Below, piece by piece: positions 46,675-57,900 of a stretch of 64,000 nt of DNA (position 1 is its first letter; the number at the start of each line of letters is the position of its first letter). Origin of the DNA: Struthidea cinerea (taxonomy: Eukaryota; Chordata; Aves; Passeriformes; Corcoracidae); the NCBI GenBank assembly GCA_013397865.1, contig VZTI01003805.1, positions 1,013,358 through 1,077,357 of the forward strand, in the 5' to 3' direction. The position numbers were made by a program, and so were the translations under genes. The notes under the pieces are model-generated. The model ran no database searches and was not told where the DNA came from. It was given only the letters and a program-made list of their open reading frames with translations.

Positions 46675-49032
46675 TATAATTTTAGAATTTCACATAAAAG
46701 GTAATGTTCTGTCATCTTTATTTCACTGATTACTGGGACGTTCTCATTTCCTGTACCATAACCTGTAAACACTAACACCCCTCCGGTGGCAAAGGTTAAA
46801 TATCTGGCCCATGTCTGCCATCTCTCTTCCTAATTCCTAGGAAGGAATATGCCACATGTCAAACGACTTTTCCAGTCCAGTTTTAGAGCATCTACACAAC
46901 TTTTCATCCTGCTGCTGAGAAAGGGAAGCAAGGGAAAGGGAACTTTTCTTTGAAGAGCTGTTGGTATTTATATTTAATAGCCATCTATTTTCCCCGCTCC
47001 ATTTTGGTGTGATAAAAGATGATAAAATATTAAAGAGAAGGATGAATATACCTCATATTACACACATAAAATGTGAAATAGTACAAGGGGAAAAACCTAA
47101 TTCTGAGTCACCAGCCTATGAATTGCATTAGCACATGTAAGTGATGTATGCGATCTCATCACACACAGGAATGTACCTGACTTCTTTTTGCCTCCTGCTC
47201 TGTCTGGAGCTCCCCTCCTAGTTAGCTCCTCAGGCTCAATCTCATTCTTTTACAAGATGTTCCACTCATTACCTCAGGTCTGATCTGCACATCACAAACT
47301 CGCCAGGCACACTTCTTCAGCCACACACTATTAAGTACCCAATATCAGCGGTCTAAGATGCACTTCAGTCCCTTCCAATTTTCAGAAGGGTTCATCTCCC
47401 ACTTCACAAGTCTCAGTGACAAGCAAAAGCCGAACCTGAACATCCAAATCTCTGCCTCCAGCCCTTGCTGTGCTAGGCTGAACACAAGTGCTGAAGGCAA
47501 CATCAGACTTCACACCCCTGTTTCAGTGGCACAGCATCCCCTGGCTGGCTGGAGTTTGGGAAAATCAGGGAAAATGCATATCCTACACAGGGACAGTGAG
47601 CCCAGTCCTGTGTCGTCATGGGTACAGACTGGTGTTAGAGTTCACAGATTCCAAACAGAAGTCCCTGTTTCCTGCATGTCACATCCAGAGTGGGGCAGCC
47701 TTAGCAATTCCCTTTGGTATAATGGGATTAAATGTGGCCACTTCCACTTTTTAATAATAAAACTTCCTGAGGGTCTGAAATATTAGTTAAGAGTAGCTGT
47801 GCCGAGTGTGCCCACAGCAAGGCTGGGCCCATCATCAGTCTGCATGGCTGCAAGGCCTATTTTCTTACTAGAAAAAAAGTTTCTAAACCTAATTATCCTT
47901 GCCTCCTTAGAGAGCAATTCCTGACTGCCTTTCCTCTCTCCCCTCATCCCTCAATGCAATCTAGATTTTTTACTTTTTGTGTGTCATTAGTTAACAAAAT
48001 AAAAGAGGAAGGAAAGAAAATTGTATCCCACATTAGTCCCAACCAGAGTAACCATGAAGTCCTGGCACTCTCCCTTAATAGAAAATATACATCTCCTGTG
48101 CAGTGACCTGAGCAGACGCACAAATCACTGCAGGCTTGGACTGTGCATTTTCTTTCTAGCAATTTAAATAGACTTTAGAACCTATTCGGAATTTAGGATG
48201 GGCTTTTCACAAGTCCTGAGTCTAAACCTAATGACTTATAGTGAAATTGCAGTGATTCAAAGAAACAAAACAAGTTACAGGTTCTCTAGAAAAAGAGTCT
48301 AAAGTTTTCCACCCTGTAATTTTCCTCCTTTTGTGACAATTCATAAATATATAGAAGAAAACAATTTTGGCTAATAACTACGTTATAATGGGATCATATA
48401 TTTAATTTAGAGATTTCTTGAAGAGCTCCTGAAAAATCAGAAATATGAGCTAGAGCATCTTTAAGATTTCCACAACCCTCTGCAAAGAATTATTTATTGT
48501 TAAAGAAAAGACAACAATTTTTACTTACTATTTTACGAATAAAAGTAATTTCTGTTTATAATTTAATTCTATTCATAATTCCAAACCTTTGTTACCTTTG
48601 CAGGTTTTTTAATAACCTCTATGTTCTTTGTTCCTGAATTTAGAAAACCTACAACAAGTCAGGGTGGCTTAGTCTAGTTAAAAATATGTGTCAAGCAGTC
48701 AAACACTCTGCTACGCCTTCCCCGATTTAGGACACTGAAAGCCTCCTAACACAGATGCACAAAACTTAAGGGTTTTTTTCTTAGCTACACAAAAGATACA
48801 CATGGAATAAAAAATTGAAAATTAAAGCTTAACTGATACAAATGGCTTTTTCACTTATTTGCAAGTTATTGCTTGTACTACAACAACCTTTAAACATTAG
48901 TCCCCTACCACACTGAAAGGAAAACAAGAAGCTGGTGCTAGTCCCAAAATCAAGTGCAAGGAAAGACATCCCAGCCAGGAAGAGAAAGTAGGATTTAGTT
49001 CTTATCTGCCATATGGCTTCAAACTATAAGAG

Positions 49033-49266
49033 TGTAGGTTTAGATTAGATACTGGGAAAAAAATCTTTACTGTGAGGGTGGGGAGGCCCTGGCACAGGGT
49101 GCCCAGAGAAGCTGTGGCTGCCCCTGGATCCCTGGAAGTGTTCAAGGCCAGGCTGGATGGGGCTTGGAGCACCCTGGGATAGTGGAAGGTGTCCCTGCCC
49201 ATGGCAGGGTGGAACAAGGTGGTCTTTAACGTCCCTTCCATCCCAAACCATTCCATGATTCTATGA
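49033..49266 (+). mobile_element. CR1 LINE fragment, 3' end
   Basis: It has typical sense CR1 3' text: 'gtttagattagatactggga', 'tgcccagagaagctgtggctgcccc', 'gttcaaggccaggctggatgg' and 'ttccatgattctatgata' as the terminal octamer-type tail. It is 5'-truncated with no coding frame. This is the CR1 piece whose sequence looks least decayed in the window. Confidence 0.95.
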
Positions 49267-52200
49267 TATATTGATGGATCACATATAGACAAATACTCAT
49301 AGATATCAATGTTTTAAAACGTTGTAGTTGATCTAATGATTACATATATGAGATGCAAAGACACAAGCAGGAACAGATTCAGCAACAACAGATTCATATC
49401 TGCCTTCCTTATGTGATGAAGATTTTTCTGCAGAATACAGGAGCCAGCAAATGGCCTACTGGTCTAGAAATTCTGATTTCCAGCTATTCCAATTTAACTC
49501 CAACAAATTCACTGACTGTAGCCTGGCAGCAGAGACTGGAGCCTGTGAGGGTTGCTGCGTTCACCACACGCACTCGCTGTGGCAGCGACCAAATACTTCC
49601 TCCTGGACTCAGCACTGCACCCTGACCACATGAGGAGCTCTCCCTCACAGCCCTCCTGCCTCTTCTCTCACTCTCCCCGAGTTAGAAGTTACTGTCTGAA
49701 GTTTTTCAACAAAAATAGGACAGACTAGTACATAAGACCACGGGCAGTTTTTAAATTTCCCTGGCTGTTTCTGCATGAAAGGGCTTAGAGGAAAGCTCAC
49801 CAAGGGAATCAGTGTGCCTTGCAGCAGGGAAGCTCCTGAGACAGCAAATTTTTCAGTGTGACCTCTGCAAAGCCCACTAACTACTCAATCAGAAACGTCT
49901 GCTCAAATGAAAATACCACTGAAAAAGGATTCACAAACGTATATGAATGAGAAAAATTGCTGCAGGGGCTCAGAGAGAAAAATAAATCTGTGTAAAAGAT
50001 TTTGGTAAAATAAAATTAACACACAGCTGTCTCCAAATTTCCCAAGACCTTGTAAGATACCATGTTCTGTACCGTTAAAGGTGTAACAGAGAGACATTGA
50101 CAGAGACGTGTATTAGACACAAAAATCACGTGAGACCTTGGAGTGAGGAAAAACAGGTAGTTTTTTTCTTGTGCTTTAAATTAGAGGGTTTGAAATGTCT
50201 TTCTAGTCTGACCTTAAAAAAAGAAAAAGTATAACTTCCCTGAACATAATCATAGATAAAGGGAGGAAGAAATTATTTAGGCATATTATTGCGAACATCA
50301 TCCTTAAAACAGGGTTCACACAGAAATATAAGCAAAACCTTTGGAAATTTAGCATTTAGTGGAAGAGTTCAGCTGTATCTCTGAGATTAATAGAACTTTG
50401 TAAGCAGGGCTTTATTTTTAGGCCTTTCCAGCTGCTTTTTCAAAGGAAAAGGAAGGATTCTGTCTGCTCTTGCTGTCTTTCAGGGCAGTGGTCAAGGAAG
50501 AGAGCAAAAACTGTGGATTTGTTTGTGAAGTTCCTGTCTTCACAGATGATAGGCAGGAATGAGATGTGAATTTTGGAGTGATGACTCAAGTTCAGTCATA
50601 TCTTTAGAACAAGTAAAGTATTTTTGTGTTGAAGAGATGGTCGACTTAGTTTATGGAGAGGATTGGTTGTGCTTCTTCATTTTACCTCCACTCTTGTACC
50701 TGAGAGCTTTCTACATTTAACGGCAGTACATTTCTGTCTCATCCCTTCAAGCAGATATTTATGACAGAAGGAATCACCATCTAAAGTTCCAGCAAGAACC
50801 AAATAATTAATCTCTCTGTAGATGAAACACTTGGCAGAGCCCTCAGTAGTGACATCCACAGTCTGCCTTTCTGTGGGTAAAAGAACCCCTCCAATTTCTG
50901 AATTTTTCTTCTGTGTTGCTCATGAGTAAAAATATTCAAGATAGAAACAGCCATTAGGGAATAACAGTTCCAAAAAGGTATTGCTTCTTATCAGGCTGCT
51001 CAGATTTTTCTCACTGCTTTCCACTGACTGAGATTTAGCTGTTTGTTGTGGCCTATTAAAACTTACCTTGTAAGGTTTTGGGAATAGTCTTTTCTACTGC
51101 ATGTTTTATAGTGTGTAGCATGGAGGACACTTGGATTTATTCACATGAATGACACCACACAGATTGGGTCACAGTAATAAAAATATAAATGTTATACCTG
51201 GAGTGTGAGAGGGCAGAACACATAGAGATGAGCCTCAAATATGCCAACCTAGACTCTATTTCCTGCCCTTTTTGCCTGTCATCTTCATAAGATTCTGCAT
51301 CCTCCTTTGTATTTCAGTTTTTCCACCTATGAAGTGGATCTAAAAAAACTTTCCTGGTTATCTTTTCTCACGTATGGTGTGAGCGCTGCCTGTGCCCCAT
51401 TCAACATAACACCTTCTGTAGCAAGATGACTAACTAAATGACTAACCAATTACTGCAGATCATAAATATTGCCATTGCAAGCAGATCTTGTTCTGCAACA
51501 GCTCCTTTACAGACTGATTGAAATGGTGACATCCAACTGCCTAAGAGTGAAAGGCTCTGTCCAGGGAAAGAAGGTAATTGCAACAGTGACAATCAAGCCC
51601 TAATGAAATTCATTAGTGTCATTTTCTCCTTAAATGAATGACAAATGCATAAAGATATTGCCATGTCTACTTATTAGGAAAAGTTTAATATTAAAAAATG
51701 TTGTTTTTCTAAGGCTATAGAAATCTTTGATTTATAAACATTAGGACCAGCTCTGCAGTGGTCTAGGAGACCTTTAGAAATTCATTAGAATAAACAGTTA
51801 CACAGCTGTTGAATGTTAACATGAGTATTAATAAAGTGATTCAGACACTGCATATTTTTTTCATATTAAGAAGCAGAACATCAAAAAATACTTAAGGAAC
51901 TAGAAATACCTTCTACCTTATTATCCATGAAATCTTATGGTCCAAAACTCCACAACATATACTGGGGATCGGTTTTACACAAGCAAGAATTAGAAAATAC
52001 ATAATGCTGGTGGGGGATGTCTCCTGATAGGACAAAATCAAGCCTACTAAGAAGCAGTGAGGTGCAGGCAGGACAGGAAGAGGAGTCCGAAATTCACAGC
52101 TCTCAGGGCTCCTCCTTCTAGCACATTCTGTTTTAAAAAGCAAAATCTAAATGCTGATGTCTGCTTTGACTCTGACAGGTGAGCCTCCTACCAGGGCAAT

Positions 52201-54218
52201 CCGACAATGAGACAAGGCCTCATTCCAGGGATTACTAGAATGCAACATTTTTAGTTACTTTTTAAAACTTACAATACTTCCGAGGCAGTCGAAAGGTAAG
52301 AACTAGAGTTTATATCTAAGGATAAAACTGTCAGTCACCAGCATTGCATTCCCATAGTACGTGTGTTTGGCAGACAACGATAACCATAGAGCTGGTGAGA
52401 GACTTGAAATTGGGAAGGTAGCGTAGAAATCCTGAAATCATCATGCCCAGAAGTTTGAGTTCAAAGCCTGTATCCCATATACTTCTTCAGTTTAATGGCA
52501 GCATTGTCATTTTTAGGCTTCCTTTTACAATAACTAAGTGCCACTTGTCCCAAAGTGCTGGTTCCAGTCCCATTTAGGGTAGCTAAGAGAGCCCACTCAG
52601 AGACTACAGCATTGGTGCAGAATACGTTCCTCTGCTGTTTAAGTAAATGCCAAGGCAAAGCTGAGGCATTTAGTCAAAATAATTGTTGAGGCAAAAAGCC
52701 TGTTAAAATGGGAAACATCAATTTTATTTATGCTGTCTCAAAAGTCTAGAGTACACACAAGTTGTTTTGCTTGCTGATTTTCACTGGAGACAGATGTTTT
52801 TTGTACTATTTTGTAAATACCTCCATTCTAAGTGGAATAATTATCCAGGGAAAATTAATCTTAACTGCCATCTTCATGTAAGTGTGGCAGAGCAAGAAAT
52901 TAGCTAGGATTTTATACCGTGTCTACTCAGACTGGAAGTGGTTGCATTTTGGGGCACTTCAGTGTGGGTTGATTTTCACACAATATTGAACAATCACCCT
53001 CTGAAAATATTTTGGCCATGGCTGTCTCATCCAGAAACATTATCCTTGCCCCCCAGCTGCTTCAGAGATGCTGTGTGATGAAAACCAATTCCCACTAGAC
53101 AGGCACACACCCAGGCCCATGAGCTGACAGCAAACCTGCTCTTGGAAAGCTCCCTAATACTAGAGGTGAAAAAAAGAACACTCAGACAGCTTCACCACTG
53201 CCATCCCAGCACTGGCAGCAGTGTGAGTTGAGGAGGAAGGTTCAGGACCAGTGAACCCGTGACTGCAATATAGAGACGGATAAGGGAGAACTAAAGGAAG
53301 AAACAAAAAAGGAGTCAGAGCCTTGAGGGGGAAAGAGAAGGAATTAATCACTGGAGTGCTACTGGACAAGATTCAGCCTTGCTTTGGACACTGGACATGA
53401 CTATTAATGAAGGTTTTAAAAGCAAAAAAGGTTAAAGGGTAACTTTGCTAGTTGGCCTCCGTGTTGGGAAATTTTCCAATTCTCTGGCCCTTGTGGAATC
53501 ACAGAGAAAAAAAAGCTCTTAAATACAGGGATTGCTGCATTCTTTTGTACTTATTTTTGTGGAGATCAGGTTACAATAACAAATAGTTTTCTAGTTTAAA
53601 ATACAATTATTCAGCATTCAGTAGCAGTCCTCAGATGTAACATTCAGGTAAACAAGTTTTTCTCATATGCACAGTCAAGGCAATTACACTGGGAGAACTG
53701 GCACTTGCAGTGCAAATCTACACATGGAGCAAGAGACGTGGCTGGTTTATGTTAGTGCAGCAACACTAAAGCCACAAGTGTGGCAGTTGACACCACTTTA
53801 TGTGACATTTATACACAGAAAAGCATTATATTCATCACAGATTATTTTTTTACAACACTGGGGTTTTTTTTCCTTTAAAAAATAAATGCCAGGGTGGGTT
53901 CTTCAGGAAAAACAGATTTTGAGATTTCTTAAAGGCGACATTTAATCTGCAATATTATATATGAGACATGTGGTAGGGGCATCAGTGGAGCCCAGGAATC
54001 ATCCTGATCACTGTTTAAAATAGTTTATAATCCAAGGAAGCCTGAAAATCACAGACCAAACTACACCAGGAGATTCATGGCATAGCTGGGAATTTGTATG
54101 AGACATGGAGACTCCTCAAGACCCACAGTGATTACTACTTACTACCTCAGGGGAGACACTGCAGTTGGAAAGCTAAATCTTTTTACTGCTGGCCTGGTAC
54201 TGTGGAGGTGATGATGCA

Positions 54219-54348
54219 TCACAGAATCACAGAACCACTGAGTCTGGAAGGGACCACTGGGGGGTCAGTTTGACCAACCCCCTGCTCAAGCAGGGTCCCT
54301 ACACCTCGAGCAGGCTGCCCAGAGCCACGTTCAGATGTCTTGGGAATA
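54219..54348 (-). mobile_element. CR1 LINE fragment, reverse orientation, part 1 of a split copy
   Basis: Antisense CR1 3' end: 'cacagaatcacagaacc', 'ggaagggaccactggggg', 'ccaaccccctgctcaagcaggg' and 'gagcaggctgcccagagcc'. It breaks at 54348-54353, where the solo LTR begins, and resumes after the LTR at 54729 with the next CR1 segment in the right order. Confidence 0.93.
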
Positions 54349-54353
54349 CCTCC

Positions 54354-54728
54354 TGCAGTAATGACGCATGGGCAAGGGCTTTGCTCATCAGGTGGAGAAA
54401 TGCAAAGACCTTTATTGCGAAGTCAGAATTCCCTAAATACCAGCACCCAACAGGATATAACATCATATAAACAGGAAAGATGTTCACCACAGTGTCCCCC
54501 AATCACCTGGGGTATTGCACAGATTTTACCTATTATGGTAATAGGCAAACAATGCCCTATAAGGCCACAAACTACAATTAACACTTCTCCTAGGCCCAGT
54601 CTGTCCATAAACACACAATCCTCTCTCAGTCCGTCCCCGGTGACCTGGATGCACTCCCAGGGTCACCTCCGGGCCCAGGACAGATCCTCAGGGCCTCTCT
54701 CTCTACCACCACCCAGGGCACTCCAACA
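54354..54728 (-). mobile_element. Solo LTR of an endogenous retrovirus, copy 2 (375 bp), nested in CR1
   Basis: The element runs from TGCAGTAATG to CACTCCAACA, so it has the TG...CA ends of retroviral LTRs. It is flanked by a perfect 5-bp direct repeat CCTCC (54349-54353 and 54729-54733). Removing it rejoins one continuous CR1 text. The minus-strand poly(A) signal is at 54411-54416. A 5-bp duplication is seen with several avian ERV groups, including ERVL-type; I do not assign the family. There is no internal region, so no viral genes. Confidence 0.93.
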
Positions 54729-54950
54729 CCTCCAAGGATACAGACTCCACAACCTCTCTGGGTAGCCTTTGCCACTGTTCAACACCCTCACAATAAAAAA
54801 GTGTTCCCAGAAGTTCAGAGGGAACCTCCTGTGTTTCACATTGTACTCCTTGCCTTTTGTCCTGTCACTGGGCACCACTGCAAGGACCCAGCACTCCTTT
54901 ATACCACCTCTTGAGGTATTTATACACTTTGATAAGATCCCTCATGAACC
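54729..54950 (-). mobile_element. CR1 LINE fragment, reverse orientation, part 2 of a split copy
   Basis: It continues the copy interrupted by the LTR: 'gactccacaacctctctggg', 'ttcagagggaacctcctgtg', 'cttttgtcctgtcactggg' and 'tatacactttgataagatccctc', all antisense CR1 landmarks in order. The boundary at the far end is approximate. Confidence 0.92.
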
Positions 54951-57900
54951 TCTTGAATGACAGAACTCACAGTGTTTCCCTAGTGTCTAAATTTCACCTA
55001 TTAAAACCCGGAGGATCCAAGTTGGGCACTGTATCAGATTTACCTACCTTAGTAGAACTTACATCTCTTTATAAACTATTCATCCCTTCTTATCCCATAG
55101 TTCTCAGTAAATATCTAATCTTAAACTAAGGCTCTTATTCAGTCAACAAGCCAAGATCAATAACTAGATGAAACAAAACACATGTTGCTTGCCTAATGCA
55201 CTTCATATATTGATTAGTTAACTCTGCAAAGTGTTTTGGTTCTTCTGGAACAGAGGATGAGAGGGGAATGTAAGGCACTCAACCTGTCTGATTGACAAGT
55301 ACAATCAACTCAGATTAACGCTTTAGCAGTTTATCTGTGAATAAACAGCACCACAGGTGAAGCAGCTCCCAAGATACAAAGGCAGATGGATGGGGAAGGG
55401 CTGAGCACCTCGGGTGTGCTGCCAAGCAAATGCAGGTGCACTGCCTCCCTGCTCTGCCAGGAAACCCAGCAGATGTGTTTGCAGAGCACAGAACAGGCTG
55501 GCCAAGGCTACTGAGCCTGAGCTGGTGTAGATGTAAACTCAGGCTGGGCATCTCTGTCCAATGCTCCACACGGTCACCTTGTATTTCACACAGCTTATTA
55601 GCTCAGGCTCACTGCTGCCTACTAAAAGCCCCTGGGTATCCAAGATATCAAAAGTCCCTCTAATATCTTCACAAAGGAAGAGTTGACTATTAAAAATATC
55701 CTCCTAGCTTTCCAAAGCTGTCAGGCTGATTTTTAACACTGGATTTTTTTTTTTTTCAATTTTCTGTAGCATGCTTGTCTGAAAGTATTTGTTCATTGTG
55801 CCTCACTGATACTGTTGTTAAGACATCCTTTGGCTCACGTAAAGGGGTTTTCTTATCCAGAAACAGGCTTTTGTTTACGTGGGCAGTGATTCATGGGCAG
55901 TGTCACTAGGATGTGAATTGAAATCTCTGGAGTGCATCTCAACTGGGCTTTGCCAGTCTTTGCTGCTTGAGTCAGATTCTGCGTCCAGCTGAAATTTCTA
56001 TTACACTATCTAGATTTCATAGCTGCTATTAATCCAAGTTATGCTTCATTAAGCATGAATTCAAAGTGAACTGGGCTCTGAAGTTCAATAAAGTGCTGAA
56101 GGACAAACAGAACAAATGTTTTTATTCCTAGAAGTGTCAGCAAGACAGAGAAGAACATTTGTTTCCACTGTATATCCACCTCAGAACCAGGTAGCTCTTT
56201 TAGAATGATAATTCCCTCCCAGATTTGATTTTTCCCTTTAAATAAAACTTATCTTGCTTCAGGCTTAGACAAAAGGTGGATGAATACTGCTCTGAAACAC
56301 ACATTTATTCTCAGACTCTTTTTTTTTTTTACTAGTCCATAGCATACAACTTGCTGGTTAAAAGAAGAAGTTCTTCCAACCTGCCCTGCACTGCCTGGTG
56401 TGGCTGAGGTATCTTCACTACAGTGGGGCAGCTTTGCCCAATGCTCTATTCTCTCCTGCAATCTGTTAATATTCCTAATGTCAGCCAGACACCCCAGAAG
56501 AGCTCTGTGTCCTGCCCAAGCTGCCCACACCTGCAAGCAGCTGTGCTGCCACTTTCCCTGGCCACGTGGATGCGCAGCCACGGGTCAGCGAGCAGGCTGC
56601 ACGTTGGCCTGGCCTGTTCTCTCAAGGACACTACAGGTGTCACATCCTCTCACAAATATGCTCATTGCAAAGGCTACAAATTGACAAGCAATTAAGTTGC
56701 AGATGGGGAGGCAGCTCTGGTTCATCAGGTCCTTGATAGCGATTGCTTTTGTACAGCAAAGAGAAGGTTTGGCTGAAACCGAGAGCAGCCGTGCACTTGT
56801 CACAGGGATAAGGTTCACAGGAAGACACCCAGGACCAAGTGTGAGCCTTGATTTTGGCTTCACATCTCCCCTTATTCCAAAGCAAAACCAAATGGGGTCA
56901 GATCTAGGTCTCTATAAGGGTATGAGATGTGCTCAAAAGGTGCCACTTTTTGGAAGTTACCACAGAACGGCTCCTTGCCTTGGAGTGATTTGGTTCTGAG
57001 CTCACATGTCCAGCAGGACAAGGGGAACACTTCCCCCCAGCATTACCCTGGATCCATAAGAGCATACAAAGAACAAGGTTTTAGTGAAAAGGTGGCAGTT
57101 TACAGAACGACAGAGATCTGAGCCAAAAGCAGTTTGGATACCGAGGGAGAGGAGGGAGAGGGAAAAGCTGGGTAAAAGGAGATTATGCAAGCAGGGTCTG
57201 TGAGTCCAGGGGCAAGGACTGGGTGTCTAACTATACTAATTAGTGCAGTGTAAGACCCTGATCGATGGTGCTTGATTAGGGTTGGCAGGCACCAGAAACT
57301 GTTCAAATGCATTCATTTTGTGCAACTCCAGCTCACAGGAGTTGTGATTGACTTTTAAGGAGTTACAAGGAGAGGCTATTCAAATGTCAGGTCTGCTTCC
57401 AGTTACTCAGCTCTCACAAATGTGAGAAAACTGTGTCTCTGAGTCATACCTAGCTCTGTCTTTCCTCCCAGCCAGGAAAAGATTTATTTTCTATTTTAAT
57501 AGAATATTTAGAGCATTCCTACTTTATTGTTTCTGTACAGGGATTGCTGGCCCTTAATGGCTCAAAGCCCAGTATCCCCTGACTCACTCTGTGGGTACTT
57601 TGCTTCCATATAGCTCCACTGTCATGTACCAGATCCTAACACCTGAGGCTAATTTTACCTTCCTTCTATCACACATTTGTTATGATCGTGACTGCTTAAA
57701 TTCTTCGTTTCTCATTAGACAAATGCCACCTGTAGCTCCAGTCACGCTCCTTGGCTACATGAATACTTTGAGAAGAGACAGCCTACTCTGTCCATTTTGC
57801 AGCAGCAAAGCAGGTAGTCCAGAAATATTTTAAGTTTCAATTGTTTGAGTCTTGTAATAGTATTTTATTCATCCCAGAAGCTCCTCATTCTATTAAGCCT

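Larger units (their letters stand above)
35474..46700 (+). other. CLSTN2: CLSTN2 3' UTR, proximal part certain, distal part probable
   Basis: Sequence from the stop to at least the AATAAA at 35680 must be transcribed. No further exon of any gene is seen to 46.7 kb. Further AATAAA hexamers lie at 36668, 38071 and 46669. Mammalian CLSTN2 mRNAs carry a multi-kilobase 3' UTR as I recall, so an 11-kb 3' UTR ending near 46.7 kb is plausible. In this stretch sit a CR1 copy (38540-38998), a solo LTR (40340-40728), a perfect 10-bp hairpin (40133-40159), homopolymer runs and a possible old CR1 relic (44140-44420). Whether the whole region stays in the mature mRNA is inference. Confidence 0.55.

Noticed and set aside
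47358..47786. 142-codon frame downstream of CLSTN2, with a second overlapping frame
   Set aside because: No recognisable domain, no splice-consistent homology and no codon bias. Two overlapping frames in the same strand suggest a stop-poor, G/C-richer stretch rather than a gene.
40340..54728. One 14-kb provirus bounded by the two LTRs
   Set aside because: The left copy is flanked by ATAGA/ACAGA and the right by CCTCC on both sides, and the DNA between shows no retroviral genes. They are two independent solo LTRs.
40284..54765. Two long related frames on the + strand (165 codons at 40284-40781 and 141 codons at 54340-54765) that look like a gene family
   Set aside because: They lie across the two solo LTR copies on the strand opposite to LTR transcription. 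Their similarity is that of the LTR itself, and the peptide is Pro/Ser/Gln-rich with no domain.
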